From contig NC_090779.1 of assembly GCF_040054535.1 (NCBI RefSeq), positions 18,393,501 through 18,457,500 of the forward strand: 64,000 nt of DNA. The letters run 5' to 3'. The stretch's first letter is position 1. Each line of letters starts with the position of its first letter. Of this stretch, positions 1 through 11,480 are shown in pieces. Source of the stretch: Antennarius striatus (Eukaryota; Chordata; Actinopteri; Lophiiformes; Antennariidae). The position numbers and the translations under genes were made by a program. The notes under the pieces were generated by a model. It worked only from the letters and a program-made list of their open reading frames with translations, was not told where the DNA came from and made no database searches.

Positions 1-160
1 AGTTATTTTATTGGATTTTTATTTGATATTTTATTTAGCTGCATTATGTTCATGGTTTTATGGCGCATCTGTTGTGTTTTTATCTATTGACTGTGCAGCA
101 TTTTGGACACCTTGTGTTTACTTAAATTGTGCTATATAAATAAAGTGGATTGGATTGGAA
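1..160 (+). repeat. 3' end of a retroposon ending in ATTGG units
   Basis: The sequence GTGCTATATAAATAAAGTGG followed by repeated GATTG units is the kind of tail that ends many fish LINE and SINE copies. Its left part lies outside the window. The family is not determined. Confidence 0.45.
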
Positions 161-2559
161 GCAGCAATTCTGCAATTCTCATAGTAGATACTGATAATTT
201 AGCCTTTTGTGATTGTAAAAGGAGGCTGATTTTGATTTAAACAACTTGCCATGTTAAAACTCTCACATCTCTTAAAATTCCTCTCTGAAACCATATGGAA
301 CATGTATTGCAAATCTGAATCATATTGTGTACCTGAAATGAAAGAGAAATACATTGTCTTCATCTTCTCCTTCTTCAGTGCTAGTAATTTATCAACTCCA
401 TGTATTGAAGGTTAAAAAAACATGCACAAAGATGTACATATAGTCAAATGTCATCATAGTGATATATTTTGTTTTCAAAGTGCTTTTTCCTGCATGCAGC
501 AGGTTTTCAAAGTTATTTATGAAGTTCCATCATTTTGCAAAAACAAAATATTGTCATTCAATTTTAATTGTTACATGACTGTTTAACACCCAAGCAGCAG
601 GCTTACACAACTCAGATGCTAGTTCACAAGGTGCAAGTAAACGCAGTGGGGCATCCAGTAAGTTCTTTTATATGTGCTAAGCTCCCCCATGCTCACCACT
701 CTCCTGCTGCTTCACAGACAGCTAGCATGAATCCCCTATGATCAGCATGTCTGAAAATGTCACAAATAAAAGAAAGCCAACAAAGGTGCAGAAGTAAGTC
801 CAGACGTGATGCTGTTTATTAAATAGAAAATAAATATATTTAACAACCTCAAAACCTGCTAATTCTTTTATTCCTACTAGACAGCACAAAGAGCTCCATA
901 AAGGCAGGTCCCTCTCCTCATCATGCCATTGTTACACTTACTATGATGTACCAACTCCACCTCTATGACGACTCTGGTGTCAGTCCTGCATTTTGTAGCC
1001 TTGCTTTAATGAGGCCACTAATTGTTATTTATAGTCTATTGATCACTGTAAAACTGTCAGCAAAACACTAAACGATTTGATGGTGTCACTGAGCTGACTC
1101 ACTGGTCTGCTTTTGCATATTTAATGATATATTTTCATTTAAAAGCCTGCTTAAAATGTTGTACTCTCTATACATGTATCATTTTGTGTTTTGTACAATT
1201 TGCACTAAAGTCTTAAGCATCATGGTAGCTGCATTTTCATCTATAGCAGTAAATGTATTGTACAGTATTGTACAGTTTTAGTCATCGGCAGTTCAGATTG
1301 GCGTCGTATTCTTGCGAAGGTCACAATGTTGCAGTGCTGTTTGGATGTTAAAGCTGGGAAAGACAGAGGAAGGGGGAATAAAAGAATCAATCTTTTTTTG
1401 CTGCATCCTTCCAATATGGAGAAAATATTTTGCAAACTAGGATAGTTTCTGTTACATAATATTGCGAGTAATTGTTGCAGCCTTTTCTGTCAGAGGATTT
1501 CTCAGTAATTTTACTCTTGCTTTGGCACACAGAACATTGAATTATACATTCTCAATGGGTGTTCAAAAAACAATTAAATATTTATAAGGATTTGTGATGA
1601 ATAATAAATCTATGACGGGGATGACTGGGAAGGGTAGACTAATGGTACACAGTAGACAGGAACACTTTCTGAATGATGGATGTCTGCTGGTGAGGTCTGA
1701 CAGGCTGAGCACAGGACTGAGGGCACAGGACTCCTCCAATGCGCTTTGTCTTCTTCACTGAAAGCTCCTCGGGTTTCATGATGCCTCTCATCATGTCTGA
1801 GTTGTTTGGCTGTGTATGCTACTCTTTGATATCACCAGAGTCTCAACAGAAGAACATCATATTTCCTGTCTTTTAAAACATTTCATATTTTTTTAATGTT
1901 GCAGGTTCTTCATGATCAAATTTATTCACTGAATATTTAGTCAAGGATGTACTCACATTCATTAAAAAAGAGAAATTAACAGCTTTTTCAAAGAATTTCA
2001 GCTTACTGATACTGGTGAAGGCCTTGCTGATGAAACTGTTGTTGTTTACTACACATTTGTTTGAATATTTTATATCTACTGTATAATTAAAATATTCTGT
2101 ATATTAATGACGCAACAATTCTGAAATGCAGTTCAGCTACATTGTCCTTGGAGAATCATATTTGATTTCTGCTTATGTTTGCAAGGAACTCATGTTGTAG
2201 TTACATTGCCTGAACAATTGACTTGTTTTTGGATGGGATTCCTATAAATATTGAGATTGTGCAATAACTTTGGTAGTTTTCATCAGCAGATTGAAGTTTT
2301 CCCTGTTTAAATGGAATTCATCACTGACAGAATGATCCTGTGAATTTTGATAAACCTCAACTTTGTCCTCTGTTTATAGCGTGAAATTTCATATACGAGA
2401 TTTAAATTGAAATATCTCAACATCTTTCAGATGGATTATCATAATATTCACATTCCCCTCAGGGTGCGCTCAAAACACATCGATGATTTTTTAACCATTC
2501 AGTAATATTTGAATTTGCCAAATTCTTGGATCCAATAAGGCTTATCTACAATGCAATGC
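161..2559. other. AT-rich intergenic sequence
   Basis: I see no gene, RNA or clear repeat here. The short ORFs are chance frames without conserved motifs. Confidence 0.5.
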
Positions 2560-2766
2560 AATGTAAAAGCAATATCAGTTACATATGCCACAACCGTTCT
2601 GAAGGGTAGAACCAGATCACGATGGAGGTGTTTTGGCTGGCCTGGGGAATGTGAATCCCCCAGGAGGAGCTGGAAAGTATTGCTGGGGAAACTCACTTGT
2701 AGAATTTCCCATTGCATCCCAGACCTCCAAAAGTTGAAGAAAATGAAAAGATAGATGGACGGATTT
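2560..2766 (+). repeat. 3' terminal fragment of a LINE
   Basis: The plus frame reads FGWPGECESPRRSWKVLLGK, which resembles the last residues of a common teleost LINE ORF2 (pattern WPGEC.G.P..E). It ends in AGATAGATGGACGGA, like the ATGGATGG tails of that family. Only the extreme 3' end is present. Confidence 0.55.
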
Positions 2767-3039
2767 ATCTCTGCACAGTCTCAGTGTCCACTCACACATG
2801 AAGCAAACTAACTGCAAAGCAGTTAAGGACATAATTAGAAGCTTGATGATGTGATGAGCCAAAGGTGTTCTAAAGAACAAGGCGGCAATATTATTGGTCA
2901 GCTCAGTCTGCTCCTGCTTGTTTTCATCTCAGTGCATGTCTCTTATGGTAAAAGACAATTCCTGTTTTAGATAATGCTGGAAGCATGCCACACAAATATA
3001 AGTAGTTCCAGTTTTAACCAGACAAAGACTGGTCCACCC

Positions 3040-3310
3040 AAAAGAACCCACACCACACAATCAGAAGAGCAATCTGGTGTCCTTCAAATGCAACGAGGAA
3101 TGTCTACACAGGGGAAACCAAACAACCACTACACAAGCGCATGGCTCAACACAAGAGTCAACTCATCAGTTCAGGACTCAGCAGTCTTCCTTCACCTCAA
3201 GGAAGAGGGACACTCATTTCAGGATACCCATGTTAAGATCTTGGACGGGGAAGACAAATGTCAACGTGGAGAAGCATTCTCTGAACGGGTAAAGTCAAAA
3301 AGCCACATTA
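3040..3310 (+). pseudogene. GIY-YIG endonuclease remnant of a Penelope-like retroelement
   Basis: One frame reads VYTGETKQPLHKRMAQHK and, after a frame change near 3,165, another reads DSAVFLHLKEEGHSFQD followed by VKILDGED. Together they follow the GIY-YIG nuclease pattern found at the C-terminus of Penelope-like elements (Y.GET...L..RM.QH, then DSAV..HL...GHSF). The frameshift and the loss of the downstream consensus mark it as dead. No reverse transcriptase remains beside it. Confidence 0.6.
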
Positions 3311-3807
3311 AGTCCAACATCAGAACAAACTGTTCACTTAATCATATTTGCTGTTGTTTTTCATGGTGTGTGAAATGATAATCCATGGGGTTTTAATGTT
3401 ACGTTTTATAGGGCTTTGTATTAGGATAAATTCTCTTATCCTGTTTGCTTGATCGTCCCTCATCCATGGTCCTGATATCTAATTAGACCATCTTCCACAT
3501 TATGTTGATTACTTATTTTTTCATGATTTGAAACCCCCCAGGCCCTCTGTCTTTTTGACAATCGCACCCTTCTAAAACCATGTAGAGACAATGAAGGAAT
3601 GTTTCTGAAGTCATAACACACATTGATATGTGCAGCTTGATGGAGCTCAACTGGTCTCTGATGACTTAATTAGAAGAAGTGTGAGGTTATAAATTGCACA
3701 GCTGGGCTGAAGCAAAATCTAAAAATGTTTTTCTGAGCAAATTTTTATGGTAGTCGCATTCTGATAAACTGTTAGGCACCTTTTCCACTCTTTTCTTCTC
3801 TGAAAAA

Positions 3808-4076
3808 CAGCTTAGTCAGTAATCATTTAGGATTCAACCCTACTTAAAAGGCATGTCATGTACACACACTCATTCACCACACACACACACTGCCATTGCT
3901 GTGCTGCAGCGCAGAGCTCACATCTGCACACCCCTACAGCTTAGTCAGTGATCATTTGGAATTCAAACCTGCTTAAAAACCATATTGTATATGCACATTT
4001 ACTCACACCAACCTACACACGTACTGACAATCCTGTGCCGCAGCACACACCTCACATCTGCACTCCCTTCCAGCTT
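3808..4076. repeat. Tandem duplication of a unit of about 130 bp
   Basis: CAGCTTAGTCAGT-ATCATTT starts at 3,808 and again at 3,937. The two copies stay alignable to about 4,070, where a third CAGCTT begins. They share ATTCAA-CCT-CTTAAAA, CA-rich cores and CTCACATCTGCAC ends. They have diverged by many substitutions, so the duplication is not recent. Confidence 0.7.
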
Positions 4077-4079
4077 GCA

Positions 4080-7000
4080 GATATCAGTCATCCATTTCCA
4101 CACTTTTAGATTTGGCAGAGATTTTTGTTTTTAGCTGAGTATGAATTCTTCTCATGAATGAAAAGGAGAGTAGAGAGGTGTGGAGCTGGTTTCGTCTGGA
4201 GAGCGGCTGACAGTGTTTTCAGAAATTATGCAGACACAGGACAATTCAGCCAGGAGTCTCCTGGGGGAATAGATTTGACCTTTTTGAGGTTGATAACTCT
4301 TCCTCTTGTCCTCCAATCAACTTCTGTAAAAGTAAACTGCATGTTTTGTACAAATGTAGATGCATGCCACTTACTACTTGTAGCTGCAGCTTGCAGCATG
4401 TAAATTGAGCCTGTATTTCCAGCTCTCATCTCCTGCTCCCCACCTCTGCTTCAATGCTTAAGCCTTTGCTTGCCTATCTGTGGCACACTCCCAGTAAGCA
4501 CAGGTGTGTGTGGGCTTACCCAGATGGTGTTGTTGAAGCTGGAGGGAAGCAGCCTACTTGCTGATTCCACATGGGTCACCACAATGAACCTTAACTAATA
4601 TCAGCCAAAACTAAACTTCAATTAATTGTGTTACCACAAACGTGTGGGTTGACAAACAAGTCTGGTGATGAGAAATCAACACATTAAAAATCTGAAAATT
4701 TGAGACATGGAATAATCAAATTATGTCTGTGTGCTACATGGAGTTGGCAGCCAAGAATTGATTGGCTTAGCATGAAAACTGACAGCTGAGGAAACGGTTA
4801 TGCCCAGTTGTTCAATGAAGACACGACTTGTCATTTTTCTCTCTGGGTGCCATATATCAGCACATTAATGCTCCTCCTTTTAAATATTTAAAAGACGGAA
4901 GGTAGATATTATAATATATGCTTTTAAGTGGGGTTAGTTACAGGACACCTAACCCCATCTCACTGCCAGGAGTTTGTAACGGATGTCCAACTTTTCTTTA
5001 CTCATCACACAAGGGATTTTGAATGCCCCTTTTTTATGCACATGCAAATCAGATTGGCAAGACAAATTCTGTTCCTTATTAACTTATGTAAAAGAACAGG
5101 ATATCTAGCACCATGCAAGGTGCAGAGTGCATTTTCTTCCAGCATTAGCACACACCTGAGAGGATTTTTAAAAGATTATTTCTCAATATTTTGTTACTGA
5201 ATTCTCTTCTCATGTAAAATGCCCACCTTGTGATGAACTCATCCAACACAATATTTAATTTTGTTTCCCTTTTCATACTTGCAATCACACTTCATAATAC
5301 AGTCGCCTTGCTGCAATGTTATGAAGCTGGTTATAAGTCTTTCATTTAATTCATTTTAAATAAATAGATTTTTCTGATGGTGTTGTGTTAATGTGAGATT
5401 GGTGTACCGAGTATAGTTTGGTCTGTCCTATCATGGTAACATCATTGACAAACATCAAAGACACAGATTAACAACAGAAAAAATGAGTGTCACAAATTTA
5501 TCAGCAGTACAGAGTAGTTTCACATCAGTTATTTTATACCCCATCAGCATCAGAGAATCACAGGAACCCTCTGCAGAGACCGAGTTTGTACCTTTTAATT
5601 AGTGGCTTAATTTAAGAAGGGATTAGTTGGACATCATGGGTAGTTCTTAAAACATTTGCTAATGTAATATTGTGATGAACTGACTACTTGCTGCAACCAG
5701 CTGAGTATAACCAAACTCTGTTTATTGAAAATGATCACAAACTCAAACACTAATCTTCATAGCGCTGTACAACCAATTCTAAAAGAGAAGATTTTCTAAA
5801 AATTTCCCCCCAAAAAGTATGTTGCATGTACTAATCCTGTGAGTGTACATTAGCCTTACTGGCTATTGAGATACTGTATTATGCATTCCTTGTCTTCCAG
5901 TCAACAGAATAAAACCCCTTTTTACACCTACGCCTTGCCAAAAACATCCTTAACTTTAAATAAAAGGAAGATTTATTTAATTTATCATAATAACTTGTGA
6001 ACAGCACATACAGCTCAACCACAATAAAAATGTGTAGATCTCCACAGACTCCACCTCACCTTTCATGGCGCAAAACACTACAACTCTCCTTGTACCACAA
6101 TGTTACCGCAGGAATGTCTTTAGCAAGGAACAGCAGTTTGTCCAGCATTTTGTAAGGATTGTGAGAGAATGTTGGGTCTCTGGTGGACAAACCTAGAGGG
6201 AATAGCCCCAGGTCCAGGTCTTTGTTATTGCAGTCTTAAAGATTACGCTCAATTCTCCAGCTATGTGACTGCAGTGTCTAGCAACCTGAATGCACCCCAA
6301 AGTAATGGAAATGAGTCCCAAGGCGAATAGGAGAAATGGATATTTTGTGGAGGGTGACGGTTTAAATTCAGTGTGAGTACTGAATCTCTGCACACCTATT
6401 GCTTGTGAAGCTTTTCACGCACAAAGCATTCCATTTGTTTCCTGTCTTGTTGATTTGTATGATTCTTAAGGTCACCTTACCATCCTAATGAGAATTTGAC
6501 TATGTAATATTTATCATGAGTAACGTACTGAGTAAAAAGGTATGTTACGTGAATCTAAGCCATGGTTGCAGCTCTCTGACCTTGCCGAGTGGAACAGCTA
6601 AATAGGTTGAGTTTAATGCAGAGTTTGAGATCTATTGATAGTTATAATTTATGACTGAACAAAGACTCTGCAGGGATTCAGTCTGAACAGGCTCATGAAG
6701 AGAGATTACTCTTTTCATTTCAGGATTCATGACTGCTGCTCGAGCTGTTCTACTGCATTCAGGCAGTATCCTATAGATTCTGTATGTATCTACTGTGCTA
6801 TAGGCGATGATTTTAGTCCTTGTTGGAGGTAGGTCATCATCCAAGGTGAAGCAGGCACTTCAAAATGGGTTAATTTGGAGTTTAAGCACATACTCCAGAT
6901 CATTATGAAGCTGAATAACGCTTGTCGACTTTAGATAAGATGCCATGACTTCTTATGCAGATTAAGGGAATCTGTTCCTCTCTGTCCGCCCCCTTTCTCT

Positions 7001-10000
7001 CTTTGATATCTTGCCACTTCCATGTTTCCATCTCTCTTCATTTCTGTCACCCCAAAAGGTGCTTTGATTTTCAGTAGTAATAGATCCACCCCCCCCTCCA
7101 CACTCTTTAGATCCTGCCATGTGAAGCATTCTTGATTCATTTTAGAAATTAAAAAAAAAAAATCAGTCTAGCAAAGTCTTCCCCTCTTCGTTGACATTTT
7201 GTGTGATTTATTAGTTGGTTATTGTATCTGTATACAGTCAGATTACAGCACAAATTTTCCTGACTTTTGCATTTCATTTCTCTAAATTAGAGGGAAAAGA
7301 GACTAAAAGAGTTATTGGAGACCTGCTCAAATGATTACATTCTACATTTGCAGTCTGTGTCATGGTCCCTCAAACTAGACGGTGGGATATGGCCTCTATA
7401 CGGGTTTCTGTGTCTGTGTGGTTTAATTGGATTCCAGTCTTTTTTTAGAAATCTTGTGGTATGCATCCACCTGGGGATGAACAGCTGGGGGCAAACTGAC
7501 TGATCATAGTTCATGACACAGAAGGAATATTAAAAGATGTTCATTTTAACAAAGGAGAACAAAAGGCTGCAATAATTGGACAGAGTACAACCTCTCATGA
7601 TAGTAAAATTAGTCCCATGGAAAAATCTTTGCAGGGAGGTCTAACTTCAGATGATAGGACAACATACAATACCAGAAATATGAAGTACTGTCAACAACAT
7701 ACACAACATAAAAAAAATATTATTCTTGTGTACCTCTGTGGTTGAAAAAGATTACCGTAATACCATCAGAACAACAATGTTATAAGTTGTACTTAATGTC
7801 GTAATACATTTTTTCCAAACTATAAAATGATTTCAAATTTTTAAAGCACCAATAATTAATCAGTGGTTCATCTTCTTTGTGGCACCCGTAGAAGCAGAGA
7901 CTAAAACATATTAGATATGAAAAGAAGCAAAAATGTGCCGACAGAAGTACCAAACATGCATCTACCTTGTCTACCAATGCTGCCTATGACTGCAGTGAAG
8001 GCCAAGGAATTTTAATTTTCAATAAAAAAGTTTAAAGAACACCTCAGTATCACAGCTTACATTAAAAAAACTGCACATGTTTGAATAAGTTTCAGCTCAT
8101 CATCATTCCTTGATGGGTTTTATGTAGTCCTGAATAAAGTCCAACAAGGTCATGAAAATGTAAAGACTGCATTGTACCATCATCTCCATTCACACTACAC
8201 ATAATACTAATGAGTAATATCGAGGTTCTGTCTGTAATCACACGCTTTACTTCAACAAAAATAACAAGTCTAAATGCTAATGGACAGGTCAATCCTTTTG
8301 AGCAAAGTATAAACACACAGCATTAAGCAGTAACTGCTTACATTCAGCAAACTAATCATTTGCTGAATGTATTAAAAATCTTTCACACATTACCAACTCC
8401 AGATTTTCACAAACATGCCCCCAGCACATAGTTCCCAATTCCTCATTTGTAATCGACAAAATATATTGTATATCCAATGGTAACATGCAGAAAATGCAGG
8501 AAAATCATTAATTTTGAATGATTTGTCCAGCTTGAGAATTGCTCTATATTTTATGTGTTGCTATACCGAATGATTGAGAAAAACAAGCTGAAAAAAAAAA
8601 AAAACAATGTAGAAAACTCCAGAGAGACTGTGCTGAATTCTGAATCACTCTACAAAGTTGTTGTGCAGAAGAAATATGCAAATATAGTTGCTGAATTAAA
8701 TGGAAAATTACTTCCTGATGCTTTTGCTTAGCAATGGTGGCATAGGCTTTTTTATTGTTTTCCAGAAGCAACTGATACACCTACATCGGTGCAAGGTTAC
8801 CCGATCCTAAGGACAGCACATAAGCCAGAATCCCTCCACACATTCACACAATCAATCAGAAATGAAGAAAACCGAAAGTCAAGTTGTACCCTCACTTGAA
8901 AAAATTACAACACTTCTTGGCAAAACACCACTCAACTAAGAAGACCCCTCAGGACATGACTGCAGCTGTGGAGCCCACATCATTTATAAATACAGGATGA
9001 AAATAAGCTTTAAACTTTAAAAATATTCTTTCCTCGATTCCTCCCTTCAAGCTGTCTTTAGAGGGTTTACACTGCTGAAGACTGGTGGGTGCTCACAGCA
9101 CAACACCAGCACTACAAGGTCATTTTTTGTTCATTCAGTTTATCTTTGGATGCAAGTGTGTCTTCAGAGTACCATGTCAAATATTTAAAAACTTTTAAAG
9201 TTCAGTCAATAGTTTGGCATTTAGGGAAATGTCCTTTCTTTTCTCTTTAGCCAAGAGTATAATGAAAGAATGAGACAAATCTGAGTTCTGTAAATATGAA
9301 GATAGAGCCAGCAGGTGATTGATTCAACTTAGTACTGACATAAGGGGCCGACAGCAAAATTCAGAATCCAACTGTTTACTCATAATAGTCCTTGATTTTA
9401 CAGTGATCAAGCACTGGTAAAGGTCCAGTTACACTTCCCAGTAGAAAAGAAGAACCCCATAACAGGTCTTATAAGCAAAAAAAATTCAATTTCTTAATTT
9501 ACATTTACTTAGTTTCACCTACCACCATTCCTAATGTTCACTTCTTTAGATGTAAATAAGTACTGTCAGGCCTATCTGTTCCCTGTTGCCAGCCGTCATG
9601 CTAAGAAATAACAAGCCACCTGCTGGGTCTCACTACATAATCACAAGAGTGGTGTCATGTAATTATTGGTTAAAAAAAAAGTTTGACATTTTCTAAAAAG
9701 TTACTTCTCTGTTCGGTCCACAAAATGTCTACAAATCTTTATTCACTCATACTTGATGAAAAAATATTGGGTGGATTTCTTGTGAAAGGCTGCATTTCAA
9801 AGAGCATAAAAATTAAGTATTAAATTTCTCTCAAACCTTCTATTCTAATGAGATTTTAATGAACATGTGCTTATAATATAAAGTCTCTGACTCATATCAG
9901 TCTTTCTGTGAATCCCAGGAATCCTTGAATTTTCTATTTAATTCATGTTTAAATGACGATTAATAAAATATTGCAGAAAACTCAATGACTTAAACATTAT

Positions 10001-10475
10001 AAAAACGTTCTTAGTTAAATTACAGTGGAAATGTGGATATTTGAGGATGAAGTTGTGTTTCTTTCTTCATTTTCTTTCAATTATCATAAACATTTAAAAT
10101 TATTTTTGTAACATCACATTTCTATAAGCCAGGGAAGCAGACGCACATGACAATCCATCAACGTACTGTGTATGCTTTGTGTCATCATCACCTTTCTCCA
10201 TCACAACACCCAACACATCAGTCCTCTTCACCTCTTTCCTTACATACCAGCACTCAGACACACACATTTGCAAGTTAAGTTTGTTTGTGCAGCCTCCTCA
10301 ATCACAGTTACGGTCTCAGGGCTTCCAAACGCCCACATTATAGGAACAATGACTGAATGTGGTGACCCCTTTAACCTATAGACCCTCAATGAGTCAGAAA
10401 AACTCCCACCAGAAAACTCAAATGTTTCAGAGAGCATTTGTCTTTATTGGAGGAAGAGAATGTGAAGGAAACAGA
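4080..10475. other. AT-rich intergenic sequence
   Basis: I find no recognisable gene or element. The ORFs are short, overlap in several frames and carry no conserved motif. A 13-bp stem with a 7-nt loop lies at 8,339-8,371. Confidence 0.45.
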
Positions 10476-10650
<175 letters not shown>

Positions 10651-11480
10651 TTTTTTTAATTTTCAATATCACGTTTATTCATAAAAGTCAAATTAGAAAA
10701 TAATCCCAAAATCCAAAAGAAATTCACGTAGAGGATTTTCAGTAGTACTGTGTGTTTCCTGAACAAATAAACATCTAACCTTTTAACATTTATGAAACTA
10801 AAAAAAAAAAAAAATTCAAAAAAAGAAAAATTAAGAAAAAGAACAATTATCCTTTCTCAACAATCATCTCTTCTACAATCATGTCTTTTACTTTTTTCCT
10901 TAGGTTTTCTCAATCAATGAACCTCTTTGTCTGTAAAACTGGTTCGCCACTTAATTTTGAAATAAAAGCTGATGCTATCCAGAAACATGTTGAGGTCAGG
11001 AAAAACATTTCTCTGTTTGCCCTCGAACCTTTTGTGTCTTGCAGGAATTTTTTAATCTTTTGCGAATCATATTTTCCTGTTACGGCCTCTTTCAGACTGT
11101 TGTCATTTTCCTTCTCAGAGCTACTTGTATCAGGAGGTATCTCAGGTGTTTCTTTAGCAATTTTGTTTGCTTTATTTATTCTTGTGTTAGCATTTTTCCT
11201 TTTAAGAGCTATCTTTAATAATTCCTCATCTATCACAATATCATCCTCCTCCTCGTCCTTCTCCAGCAGAGACTCTACCACCCTGGTGGCTGTCTCTCTG
11301 TTCCCTTCAGCCTTCACCAAATCACTCTGTCCATCCTTCGTGCTGTTGTCCGTGTCCTGTGTGTTATTCTGTGGCTCCGGGTTGGCGGCCAGTGACTGTT
11401 TAACCATCCTGGAGGAGAGAGAGACAGAGAGAGAGCATATTTTTACAAACGTTGGAGCAATTTGTTTTGAATATAAAGTA
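10651..11480 (-). mobile_element. Putative ORF1-only LINE-like retroelement
   Basis: Read on the minus strand, a CT-rich leader precedes the 165-codon ORF, followed by a short AT-rich 3' UTR, AATAAACGTG, AAAATTAAAAAAA and a TCTG/TATC array. That order fits a retroposed copy. The 5' boundary and target-site duplications were not found. Confidence 0.4.
10910..11407 (-). CDS. Intact 165-codon ORF, probably retroelement ORF1-like
   Basis: An ATG-to-TGA frame of 165 codons is present with normal codon use. The N-terminal half is polar and low-complexity (Asn/Gln/Asp-rich). A central acidic run (EKDEEEDDIVIDEE) precedes a Lys-rich helix-like segment. Near residues 110-130 lies YDSQKIKKFLQDTKGSR, which resembles the QIKxFLxxTKxxR motif I associate with ORF1 or gag-like proteins of fish LINEs. 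A pyrimidine tract ending CTCCTCCAG lies directly before the ATG, so an acceptor cannot be excluded. No ORF2 follows: only about 250 bp with AATAAA (10,674-10,679) and an A-run before the GATA array. It may be an ORF1-only non-autonomous element or a host gene; I am not sure which. Confidence 0.45.
   Translation of the reverse strand: MVKQSLAANPEPQNNTQDTDNSTKDGQSDLVKAEGNRETATRVVESLLEKDEEEDDIVIDEELLKIALKRKNANTRINKANKIAKETPEIPPDTSSSEKENDNSLKEAVTGKYDSQKIKKFLQDTKGSRANREMFFLTSTCFWIASAFISKLSGEPVLQTKRFID

Noticed and set aside
2974..3378. 134-codon plus ORF as a host gene
   Set aside because: Only its middle carries a GIY-YIG pattern, and the pattern continues from another frame, so the ORF is an accident over a decayed element.
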